Shown piece by piece: positions 1 to 9,720 of a stretch of DNA of 64,000 nucleotides. The notes beneath the pieces are model-generated. The model had not been told where the DNA came from. It ran no database searches and saw only the letters and a list, made by a program, of their open reading frames with translations. Numbering within the stretch: position 1 is the stretch's first letter; every line of letters begins with the position of its first letter. The position numbers and the translations under genes are program-made. The stretch comes from Pyrrhosoma nymphula. Its lineage: Eukaryota > Arthropoda > Insecta > Odonata > Coenagrionidae. The stretch lies in NCBI GenBank assembly GCA_963573305.1, contig OY754331.1:70111275-70175274 (forward strand), read 5' to 3'.

Positions 1-2334
1 AATTTTTACTTGAGACGTTCGGGCGGAGCCACATTGCAACCAAATGGGAACGTGGACGGCGCGAACGTCCACGCAACGTTCCGGTCGGGTGACATGGGAA
101 CCATACGGGAACGTTCTTGCGGTTAATTTCCGTAACATTTCGTCGGTTCGAAACGAACGTTCGCGTAACGTTCCTCGAACGTTTGTGTTTTGTGTTTGAA
201 ACAATTCACTTCTTCTCCAGCAAAATTAGCATTTTTCAACTTAGTCAGCAAGAAATAAGAATCAAATCCCAGCCAAGTCAGACAGTAAATAGCATGAAAG
301 TATTTTAACAGTTGATCTTCTTGCTTTATTTGTTCCAAACTCTGATCTCAGACTTGATACCATTGACATAGCACATACGAAGCGGTGAGTATTGAGGAAG
401 ATGAGCTAACTGAAAATCATATTCTTTTGAAATCAGAAATAAGCTTAATCCTTTACAATATTTTAACTGTCGTCTGTTGTCGGCGTTGATTCACTGCAAC
501 CTTGGTGAAGACGCGCGAGTGCTGGGGTTGCATGGTTCTTTGGCATGATCAATTTTGTGGTTTGGAGGTAATAGTTATGTGGCACTACATGGCGATGGAA
601 TGTGCTTTAGCGGTGAAACAGAGTTCTTACTCAAACATTTACACATCGGTGAGTATTTTGTCTCACTAGGCAAATATACCTACCGTTCTGTGAGTAAATG
701 TACCGGACACATGATTCAAATGCATGCTTCTGTTTCCGAAAACATGTAATTTTATTCGGAGTAAATGCGGGTCTCAGCTTAAAGGGTATTTGAATACGCA
801 CATAATTCAATACGAAGGGCATTAATCAATGGAAGATTTATTTGGCCTCACACACTACCCTCGTGTAGGAAAACGATTTTGCTTTTCGCTTTACTCCGCG
901 ACCTGATCGATTTGCATCCCATATAAGCATGGATTCGCAGCTTTGAGCCACTTATAATAAGTTATAATGGCTAAAATATGGAAGTTTATACTGTAACTGC
1001 ACAATACATGTGAATGGTTCCATCTCTTTCACTTGCACTTCACGATCGGCATACAAATTTGAAGAAATTGATCAATGATAACAGCCATGAACGAATGTAC
1101 GCCACCAATTATTCATAGTCATTCGGCAAAAATGTGTACATCGCTCGTGATGAATAATGGGAAAAAAATGCAGTTAGCTCTAAGTGCAACTGAAATTTTA
1201 ACCATACATGGTTTCTCATCCAAAATTGTTATCTTAATCGATATATTTATACACTGGAAGTTTATTTGAAAGAGGTATATTAAGAAGTTTTTGTATAATT
1301 CATTTGAATCCGATGGAAGAATATTCAACTATATGCTGTCCTCCTTACCCTGTACCAATTTTGGTGCGATTAGCATTCAAGCACCGAAACAGTGCACAGT
1401 GTGCCTACCAACTTGAAGTCATGTTTTCCAAATGTTTTTCCCATAAAAAGTTTCTTGGTTAAACACGTCGTTTTTGCATACCCAAAAATGGGTAAAACGG
1501 GATTTCTACTACTCATGGAATTTAAAATATATTAGAAACTTCAACATCACCACTCTTTGATGAGGATTACAGTCCATTTTCCATCCGGACAGGAAAGTAT
1601 GAATGCTCACTCCGCCAAATCGTGATAATCTAAGTGCAGCGAGGGAATTTTCTCTATGGTGCTCGAAAGAATTTTATATTTTCATCAAACATTGAAAATG
1701 TGTTTTCATTGATTAAAAGTTATGCGATATGTTGGTTTTTGTTGGCAAAGCACACAACATGGGTCTTGGCATTGTTCTCATGTGTTAGTATAATTAATTT
1801 AAGATAATTGGTAAGAAAATCTATTTCTTTGTTCGTATTTTAATATGAATGCATGACTGTCACCATCTTGTATCAATTTTCACCAGGTAGTATATTAATC
1901 GTGGTGTGCAATATCTAAAAATGTATTGTAAATATATTTTAGGAGGAAAATAGAACATTTTCTATTATTTGTTGTCTTTTATGTCTAATAATTTTCAATT
2001 TAAGATAAGTCAATTCGTTTAATGCAGGTTATGCTGACTTTCCAATCAGACTTCACATCGCGAAGTGATTGATTGACAATAACCAAAGTAAAGCAAATAA
2101 ATTTTTACTTCTCAATGATAGCTCTCATTTTGCTTAATGTGTATTTTATACACTTATTCATAAACCTATGGCTTTGATAAGTCACTCTGTAGTCTGCACT
2201 AATCAGTATCTGAACTACTCCAGTATAAAAATATTTGCATTTATTTAAAACGTGAGATGTCGTCAAACAACTTGCTCGAAACTAGGATGCAGAGGTATCG
2301 TTTACGATCTAATATTGTTTTTCCAATATTTCAG
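1..2334. other. Upstream intron or flank of the ERG channel gene
   Basis: No coding exon is recognisable. The residues that should precede the S1 exon (PAS/eag domain and linker) are not visible here, so this is probably intron 5' to the first exon seen. The first 190 bases are unusual: they contain many copies of AACGTT/GAACGT-type words in a GC-richer context than the rest. The short open frames present have no recognisable domain. Confidence 0.5.
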
Positions 2335-2569
2335 GTTCTCTCCCTTGGAGCCGATGTTCTCCCTGAGTACAAGTTACAATCACCTCGAATACATAAATGG
2401 ACCATCCTCCACTACTCCCCCTTCAAAGCTGTCTGGGACTGGATCATACTACTGCTTGTCATGTACACAGCAATCGTCACGCCGTATGTGGCAGCCTTTC
2501 TGCTCGGAGAAGCAGACTTCAATAGCCCCAAGTCAAATGATGACCCGATTGTCATCATCGACCTCATCG
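2335..2569 (+). CDS. sei: ERG-type K+ channel exon: pre-S1, S1, start of S2
   Basis: Internal exon of an ether-a-go-go-related (ERG, KCNH2/6/7) potassium channel; the insect orthologue is seizure. It encodes the highly conserved pre-S1 segment (VLSLGADVLPEYKLQ, then HKWTILHYSPFKAVWDW), transmembrane S1 (IILLLVMYTAIVTPYVAAF), the short S1-S2 loop and the first residues of S2 (PIVIIDLI). The acceptor is tttcag before GTT and the donor is ATCG|gtaagg. It is in phase 0 at the start and phase 1 at the end, and joins exactly to the exon at 11907 to give DLI-VDV. The N-terminal PAS exons were not found upstream. The family identity is essentially certain; the gene symbol is by orthology. Confidence 0.95.
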
Positions 2570-3533
2570 GTAAGGTATTACGGGTCGGCTTTAGTGGAAG
2601 GCGACTCGATATTTTTAAACTTAACCCTTTAAACTCGTAAAATAATGTAAAATTATCTTTTACACTATTCCCTCTATTTTTTTATATGGGATATGTCATT
2701 TCCAAGCAATACATTATTCTATAAATACTTTTTTTATTCAAAACCGATATCTACCTTTTCTGAAAAAGTGCTTTCAATTTGAATCAACAGCATTCTTGAA
2801 TGCCAAAGCCTATTTTACGTCATTAATGATTCTAATAATCTTAACACACCGTGTCTGAGATCGAAAGATATTTTTCTGTAAATATATTATATTTTTGCTT
2901 TTTATCGCCGTTAAAAAATTAATAGAAATTACTTGCAAAAAAATCAGTTCAGAAAAGTTGAATTCCGCATGCCACGGCACCAAATTTATAAAATCGCCCC
3001 GGAAGAATCTGTTACTGGCTAAAAATAATTGGCTTAGTAATTATAATTGGTAATAAGTTTTTATGCAATAATTAATATAAATAATACATGGAAAAGTTTC
3101 GAACAAAGTTGAAAATCTCATAGTCTTCTCGCGATGCTGATAAAACTAATATAACTTCTTATAATTTTATCCCAATGGCATGTAAGCATATTCTTACAAT
3201 TTTAAAAAGAAAAGATAATGATAACAGTTCTGAGAGTTAAATTCCCCCTCTTTTCTCTGTCATTAATTAGAAATTCGGTGTTAATTGATATCAATCCCGA
3301 CGGTAACCGCTAGAGTCATTAATAACTCTAGTGGGATGGAGTGTAAACCTAAGTGCGGCAAACCTGTGTAGAAAGAAAAAAATTCTTAGGTAGTTAAAAG
3401 GAGGGATAAATTTACACTAACATTTAAATGTAGGCAAATGAATAAAATATCAATATAGAAAATATTTAATTGCATATTTGAAACTGAATCGCATTCCTCA
3501 AATTCAAAGGAATACATCAATAGAATTTCCTAA

Positions 3534-3699
3534 TTGTGAATGAGAAGCAGTAACTTTGTAATTCCACATGTATTTATTGGAAACGACGTAGCACGTCATC
3601 GTCAGGTATCACCTAGGTCGTTTCCAATAAATACATGTGGAATTACAAAGTTATTGCTTCTCATTCATAAATTCCATAAAGTTACGCCTGAGACAACGG
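3534..3699. mobile_element. Small palindromic Penelope-like terminal-repeat relic with 12 bp TSD
   Basis: Two 51 bp arms (3537-3587 and 3617-3667) are reverse complements with a single mismatch, separated by a 29 bp loop. Read outward, each arm runs GTCGTTTCCAATAAATAC then TGTGGAATTAC, the same order of motifs (GAAAC-like, AATAAAT, TGTGGAA) as the larger Penelope-like palindrome at 4628-5415. The minus-strand copy also shows CTGACGATGACG upstream of the hairpin. The direct repeat AGAATTTCCTAA (3522-3533 and 3700-3711) brackets the element exactly, with about 32 extra bases between the right arm and its TSD copy. No coding sequence remains. The Penelope assignment rests on motif order and analogy, not on protein. 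Confidence 0.6.
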
Positions 3700-3755
3700 A
3701 GAATTTCCTAAATTCAATTGAATTCCTCATATTCAGTTGGAAATTTCAGTAGAAT

Positions 3756-3796
3756 AGAATTTTCCCAATTCAAATTTTCAATTGAATTGGGAAATT
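3756..3796. repeat. Short inverted repeat around AATTCAA/TTGAATT
   Basis: TTTCCCAATTCAA and TTGAATTGGGAAA face each other a few bases apart, inside a stretch (3480-3800) rich in GGAATTTC and AATTGAATT words. It could form a hairpin. It may be part of an older repeat into which the 3534-3699 element inserted. Confidence 0.5.
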
Positions 3797-4627
3797 ATTT
3801 CCAATAGAGTATGTATTTGCAAGGGTGTACAGATTTTTAAGGATTACTTGGTCACTTTTAATGCAAATCTTACTACAATTTGTGAATCTAAGAACAAATG
3901 TGAAACTTAAGGCTCCGGTGGCATAAGACACTTCATCAGGAACAATGTGGACTATGGGGAACAGAAACTGTCTAAAAAATTTTTATGCCTCATTTTTTGG
4001 CATATGCCGCCTCATTATTCCACAATACCCACATCATCTTTCCTCTTCGTCCATATCGCCATATGGACTTTTGATGTGGAACCTTTTGACTTGGGATTAC
4101 ACTTACAAATTCAATTTTGGACAAATATACTTTCACAGGGGAGAGAAAATGCATAGTGACAGAGCTAAAACAAGTTATTTTTCCAAAATAATTTAAGAAT
4201 GATTATTCTTATAGAATTTATGTACAAACGCATGACATCGTTGATACGGTGACTTAGTTCTTCCTGCTGATGACATACATATTGCGGCAAGTGAAAGTAA
4301 GAAGATTCTTCATGAAGAATATCCATGGGCTTCCTTAGAAAAATAAAACGCAGAAAGACGCACCACTTATCCTAGAGTGGGAAAAAGTTGATTCTAGGCT
4401 ATATCCGTTTAGGTCTAATGAATTAGGAATTTAAAATTTTTCAAAATAAACATTTCAGCAAATCTTCCGTTGCATAAAAGTTTCTTCAAAACAATTATGA
4501 ACGGTCACTTATATCTCTTTACATTAGCTAATGTGCAGTTAGTAACACGCAAACAATATGCAGGTGTTCTTTAGAGTTATATTGACCAATAAACATCTTC
4601 CCCTTCTTTTCAAAGATTTTATATTCT

Positions 4628-5415
4628 GAATAAAATTAACTGAGGCAGGCGAGATGTAGTGGAATGACATCCTGATTTAATGAAAAAGAAAGATGGCACT
4701 TTTTCCACAAATTTATTGATTGATTTACGACTCGTTTCGACCGTTAGGTCATTTTCAAGTACACTGAGTAATTGTTGAATTCAGGAGCTGTATTTATACA
4801 GGTCGGATGAGTGGGGGTGGGAAGTGGAAAAGGAAGGATGAGGAAGGAGGGGGGAGATGTGTCATGTGGTGGTGCACTTGGGGAATGGGATGGCAAGGAG
4901 TGGGGAGTGGCCCATGAATGTTTGTTCATTCATTAAGTAAGCGTCTCCTTCTTGCACAATTTCCAATTTTTCCCGGTTGAAGGAACACAAAAAATGCTGG
5001 GAGAAAGGAGATACCACCTCTCTCGTGGCGAAAAATCTCCTTGAAGAGAAACATTCGTTTGATTTTGACCCGGAGATCGCCCCCGTGGAGAGGAAAGGCC
5101 GAAGACTCGACGCTTTGGAAAAATTGAAAATTGTGCAAGAAGGAGACGTTTACTTAATGAATGAACAAACATTCATGGGCCACTCACCACTCCTTGCCAT
5201 CCCATGCCCCAAGTGCACCACCACAGGACACATCTCCCCCCCCCCCTTCCTCATCCTTCCTTTTCCACTTCCCACCCCCACTCATCCGACCTGTATAAAT
5301 ACAGCTCCTGATTGCAACAATTACTCAGTGTACTTGAAAATGACCTAACGGTCGAAACGCGTCGTACATCAATCAATATATTTGTGGAAAAAGTGCCATC
5401 TCTCTTTTTCATTAA
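4628..5415. mobile_element. Palindromic Penelope-like element: two 3' ends head-to-head, with 12 bp TSD
   Basis: Left arm 4675-4973 and right arm 5117-5417 are long inverted repeats around a 143 bp spacer. The plus strand from 4977 reads KEHKKCWEKGDTTSL, LLEEKHSFDFDPEI and LEKLKIVQEGDVYLMNEQ, which resembles the C-terminal GIY-YIG endonuclease region of Penelope-like elements (PLEs). The coding part ends near 5180 and is followed by C-rich, TATAAAT-containing sequence and GACCTAACGGTCGAAACG. The left arm encodes the end of the same region on the minus strand. Both copies are therefore 5'-truncated and meet at their 5' ends, with 3' ends outward. ATTTTATATTCT at 4616-4627 and 5416-5427 is the likely target-site duplication; about 47 bases of extra sequence (4628-4674) sit only on the left. 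Confidence 0.75.
5342..5358 (+). ncRNA. Hammerhead-like hairpin plus GAAAC motif in the PLE terminal repeat (degenerate)
   Basis: GACC-TAAC-GGTC forms a 4 bp hairpin followed directly by GAAACG, as stem II plus the GAAA strand do in hammerhead ribozymes. The upstream strand reads CTTGAAAAT rather than CTGANGA, so the catalytic core is not intact. Hammerheads are known from PLE terminal repeats, and this looks like a decayed or divergent one. A mirror copy lies in the left arm near 4733-4750. Confidence 0.35.
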
Positions 5416-8169
5416 ATTTTATATTCTCTTTTAATTATTAGATATCGGTAATACTTCACCAAAAAGTAACTTTAAGGGGAAATGTATGGTTTTAAATCAT
5501 AATTTGCTGATCAAGTATATTGGTGCCGTCAAATATTTATGACCCAATCATTTATCTTTGGAAATATTGGAGTCATTTTGGAATATCATGCTGGTCACAG
5601 ATTTAAGTTCAAGATTACTTATTAGTTTATAATTGCCAAATCATCCCTAAAGGGTTTACCATCTTTTTTACTGAAGCTCGAATTTTTTATCGCGTTGATT
5701 CAAAAATGTTTGTACAGAATTTCAGTTAACGATTAAGTATGTAGCTCGTGATTCACCCAAATATTGGCTTTTAAGGCGTTGGAGGAAAACGAATATACAA
5801 TCCAATAGGGTAATTTACTAGTGACTTTTCAGATATGTCGTTGATTAATAACTTCAGGAATGTTCTCTCCGCTGCGACAGGGAACGATTAGATTTGCCCA
5901 CTTTAGAAGGGACAAATTTGTTGCCGCATTAAAAGGTGTCGAACGCTTTCCCTCTTGCGTGTCCTATCTTGAAGGACAGTCACGTACGGAACACATTTCC
6001 GTGCACCAGCATGCGTCAACATTTTTATGTCATTCTGTAAAAAAAATTCAACTCCAAGCGCCTGCGTCAGCAGGCCAAATTTCACCAGCGAAAAATCCTT
6101 GGAAAACAAATTTTTAATGCTACTTGTCATGCTTTCTGAGGAAATTCTATCACAAATGGAGTCACTCAGTGGTCGTGCTAAGTCCCTTCCGTTCGTCCAC
6201 GATGGCACGCAATATATAGTCTCTCGCCGCGCATTTTCCAATGCTGTTAATGGCGCATTGGATCATCTCTCGATATCCTAGTGTGTTTTACGAGAATTAT
6301 ATGCTGAAAAGATGAGAGATACAGGAGAGAATACTGGATAAAAATACAAGCAAGGCACAGGCATATGAGATGAATTTTTTTAGCAGGGTTGGAAAAAACT
6401 AGAATGGGTAAGATGAGAAATTAGGACATTAGAGAGATGGTAAAGGAGGAGCCATTACAGGAGAGGATGTAGATGGTAAGGGACAAGTGGTTTGCAAACA
6501 TGACAAGAAAGGGAGCAGACAAAGTGCCGAGAAGAGTAGGTTTATGAAATGGAAATACAGGGTATAAGACCAAGAGGAAAAAATCAAGCATCTACCGCAA
6601 TGTAACATGAAATTAATAATATTTATTGCCCTTAAACGCATAGTTAAAATAAAAAAAACAAATCATAAAAAGGGAAGGAGCTTTATGTTAACCCCAAGGC
6701 TGCCTGTAGATTGCCTCCAGAAAAAATATCAGTATTGAGAAAAATAGTTAATTTTATTATTGACTTATAATATGTTTAAAAATATTTTAAACGCATAAAT
6801 ATAATGACCACATTATTTATATTGTACAGGGGAAGACTATTCAAGTTATCCTTGGTAAATTACCACAGTTGAACATGCTTTAAAAAAGTTTCATTTTATC
6901 AATTAATGTAATAGTCAGTGATAATAAAATACCTTAGACCCCATATAGACAAAAACACCGTTTGTACAGTGTAATTTTTGGCTTTGCCAAAACATAAGAA
7001 AGATTACATCGTAGGGCATAAAGTGGATATATTATATGACATAACTTAAGATATATTTCTACCGCGGCGTTAGAACAATCTTAAGACCTTGAATGTGTAC
7101 ATACAGTATGCCTATGAGGAAATATCCGCAGGTTTAGGAAAATGGAAGAGAAAGTTTATGAAAACCTTTTCGAGCCATAATTCTGACAAAACCTTTCAGA
7201 GAAGTTTAGGCACTTTTATAATACAAAGGGTTAGATGGCCAAAAGTAGTGGAGAGAAACATGCAGAAAAGAGAGAAGGATTTAATCAGGGTGACAACGTA
7301 GAGGCGTTGGATAACTGAATTGGATTTGATGATGATGATGATGGGTTACTGCGGAAGATAAAGGAGGAGAAGAGGAATTTTGGAACAGATTAGGGTATGC
7401 AGACGCTATGGAGAACTTATTAAAGACTGCATGGCGGGCAAATATATTGCCCTGAGTAGGAAAGTTAACCCTGGGGTGGGGAAGTCATGGTAGGGTTAAT
7501 CCAAGTACTGGCCGATCAATGTGTAGAATACAGTGTATGGCTCTTGCAAAAGTTCCTGGACCAGACCTGCACGGCGAGGAGGGGAGGAAACAGTGGAGGG
7601 GGTGAAGGGATAGGACGGAAGAGGAAGAGAGGTAGGCTACGAGAAGGAGGGAAGCAGGGGAACCTAATTTAGGAATTTGAAAGTTCCGTAGTCCATGTCC
7701 CAAAATCGTCCACTGCGCAGCGTCAGGTACGTTTGCGAGAGCTATACTGTATAACCCCAAGTTATAAAACTTTGTGCGCTTTTTCTGTATCTCATGATAT
7801 ACTCGTACATCTGTGTATCTGCATCGGTTTTGAATGGGCATAATGGAATGAACGTTGTGTTTTGCGGAAATTAGGCCTTTTATCAACAGAAAAATATCGT
7901 CAAAAGATAAATCTAGACTTAATGGTCGAAACATTCTTTCGCAGCCTTAACAAAAAATTTGCTCATTTTCCAAAAGAAATTTCGTGCCAACATGCGTCCT
8001 GGGGTGCGATACTATAATTCACCGATTTTTTAATGACCACAATAGGTTAATAATCAGCCTTTTAAAAAGTAGGCCTTGTGGGGTGGAGTATTTTAAAATT
8101 TTAATCCAAAACTGAGACCATATATTGAGGAATTGGGACTCAGTTGAGAACATCGATTCGGATAAATCC

Positions 8170-8640
8170 AATCCTGGATGGTCCAAAACAGATCAATCCG
8201 GAAGAATTGGCGAGAAATGACCGTTTTCGGAAATGGCCACTACGTTAACTCATCAGTAATTTATCCACCGCGGGATGGACTGTCGATAGCAGTCATTTGT
8301 GACGGCCCACGCACTCCTATAGTCAGCTTTTCACGATTGCACACGCAGCACATAATTATAAATTCAAATAGGATATCGTCCTGCATCCCTTGGGCCGGGT
8401 TTTAAAGCCCTCACATCCCGGATTGGAGCTGCTGCGAGCCGTGTGATGGCGACCGCTGCCGTATTAGGGCGCTCTGCGTTTTAAGGCTGGAATAAAATAA
8501 TAATGCGGTCCAATGTTTGCCTCCTCTCAGTCCCGGGACCGACCGCGATCCGCCCCTCTGCCGTGTATCCTTCAGAGCTATTATGTGAAACGTGACCGTA
8601 ATTATGGCTGGCCTCATTTATTTCCGAATGCGGTAACTAT
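8170..8640. other. CpG-rich, GC-rich patch inside the first long intron
   Basis: This stretch is clearly GC-richer and richer in CG dinucleotides than the surrounding intron (for example CCCGGGACCGACCGCGATCCGCCCC near 8530-8555). No coding exon, tRNA or TIR structure is evident. It could be an internal promoter or enhancer for a shorter channel transcript, or a fragment of a GC-rich repeat. The sequence alone does not decide. Confidence 0.3.
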
Positions 8641-9077
8641 GTACTGAACCACATGTACCAAGCACCCACGTATACATGTGGTGGGTATATAGCTGACACT
8701 GCTGATGCATAGTATTAATTGACTATAAGTTGGGGTGGTAGATCGTAACCGTGGTTGATTTTCTTTTACCGCCTGGCCGCATTAGCTGTCTACTTAGTGA
8801 CACTATTAAAGGTCGATGTAACGTGCAATTATGTAGGTACACTAGTTAATTCGTAATCGGAACCCAAACTCGAGTCGACAGAATTTTTGCGCCGAACGCA
8901 GTGCTTTTTTTTCTTTTTCGTTTCGGTCAGCTTTGGACCACATTAATTCGAATCAGTATTTTCCACCCTTGATTTTAACCCAATACTCCTTCGTTCTCTC
9001 ACTCTGCGCTATTCTACTTTCCTCTGCCAATTGCGTGTTTGGGCCCCATTGTTCTTTTTATCTCGGTTGACGCTAGT

Positions 9078-9121
9078 CTCATTTTGAACTTATAAACCAT
9101 GGTTTATAAGTTCAAAATGAG
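9078..9121. repeat. 44 bp perfect palindrome centred on CCATGG
   Basis: Bases pair without a mismatch from the centre (9099/9100) out to 9078 and 9121. The right half continues into a sequence that recurs in diverged form at about 9366. It is either a hairpin-forming inverted repeat left by a rearrangement or the junction of an inverted duplication. Confidence 0.85.
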
Positions 9122-9520
9122 CTCCAAGCCCGACCCTAAAAACCTTTGTGTCGCTTGGGTTACTCTTGGGACAGCTGTTTGATTTCCGCTTATGAAGCAA
9201 ATTTTGTGATATACTTAGCTATAGCTTTTGAGACAAGAATGGTTGTGAGGGTAGTAGGCATAAGGCGACCAATAACTGAGGTCATATGTGCTATATCAGA
9301 TAGGAAGATGGTACGGTCGCTTTTGCTTACCACCTGGTCACATGAGGTGTTTAGGAGCACTTTGTTGTACGAGTTTAAAATGAACTAAGAGCCCGGCCTT
9401 GAAAACCTGTGAGTCGTTTTGGAAAATCTTTGGCCAGCTTTTTGAATTCCGTTTTGTGATGTTTGGCATGTTTGTAGTGGTAGTAGTTATTAGGAGACCG
9501 ATAACAGTAGTTATATGCGC
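9105..9520 (+). repeat. Diverged tandem duplication, two units of about 190-260 bp
   Basis: The first unit starts with AAGTTCAAAATGAGCTCCAAG (about 9108) and the second with GAGTTTAAAATGAACTAAGAG (about 9370). Both then read GCCCG, CC(T/C)T, AAAACCT, GTG, GTCG, CAGCT, TTTTGTGAT, a GTAGT-rich block, and a GA/GCGACCAATAAC or GAGACCGATAAC block followed by TATATGTGC or TATATGCGC. The copies are considerably diverged, so the duplication is old. Confidence 0.6.
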
Positions 9521-9686
9521 AGTAAAATAAGTGTAGGCGTTATGGTAGAGTTAAGATTTTTAGAGAAAGAAAAAAGGTAGAGAAATCCTTAGTCATCTTT
9601 AGCTAACTATAATTGATAGCCACGTCTGTATCTTCAGTTTCACCCCCGTCAATTAGGACGTAGTACCTTCTTCACCGTATATATAT

Positions 9687-9720
9687 AGAAAGTGGAGAGC
9701 ATATATGCTCTCCACTTTCT
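9687..9720. repeat. 34 bp perfect palindrome (AGAAAGTGGAGAGC / GCTCTCCACTTTCT)
   Basis: The two arms are exact complements around ATATAT. The downstream block 9776-9836 holds a second, imperfect inverted repeat (GTCTAAAC facing GTTTAGA with flanking GCCACGG words). Probably a remnant of a foldback element. Too short in the arms for a typical microRNA precursor. Confidence 0.75.

Noticed and set aside
2252..2632. Alternative 126-codon frame overlapping the S1 exon
   Set aside because: It is the shadow of the channel exon in another frame; only the other frame encodes the ERG S1 sequence.
5903..6241. 112-codon minus-strand frame as a nested gene
   Set aside because: Peptide not recognised. 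The plus strand is also partly open. Possibly old transposon sequence, but no TIRs or motifs support this.
7100..7345. LINE 3' end ending in (GAT)n
   Set aside because: RRWITELDL followed by a (GATGAT) run resembles some LINE tails, but no reverse transcriptase motif could be found upstream.
7485..7934. 149-codon minus-strand frame as a gene
   Set aside because: No recognisable domain, low-complexity C-terminus, and no promoter or conserved neighbour in sight; it looks like a chance frame in a GA-rich stretch.
9687..9720. microRNA precursor
   Set aside because: Arms are 14-17 bases with almost no loop, too short for a typical pre-miRNA.
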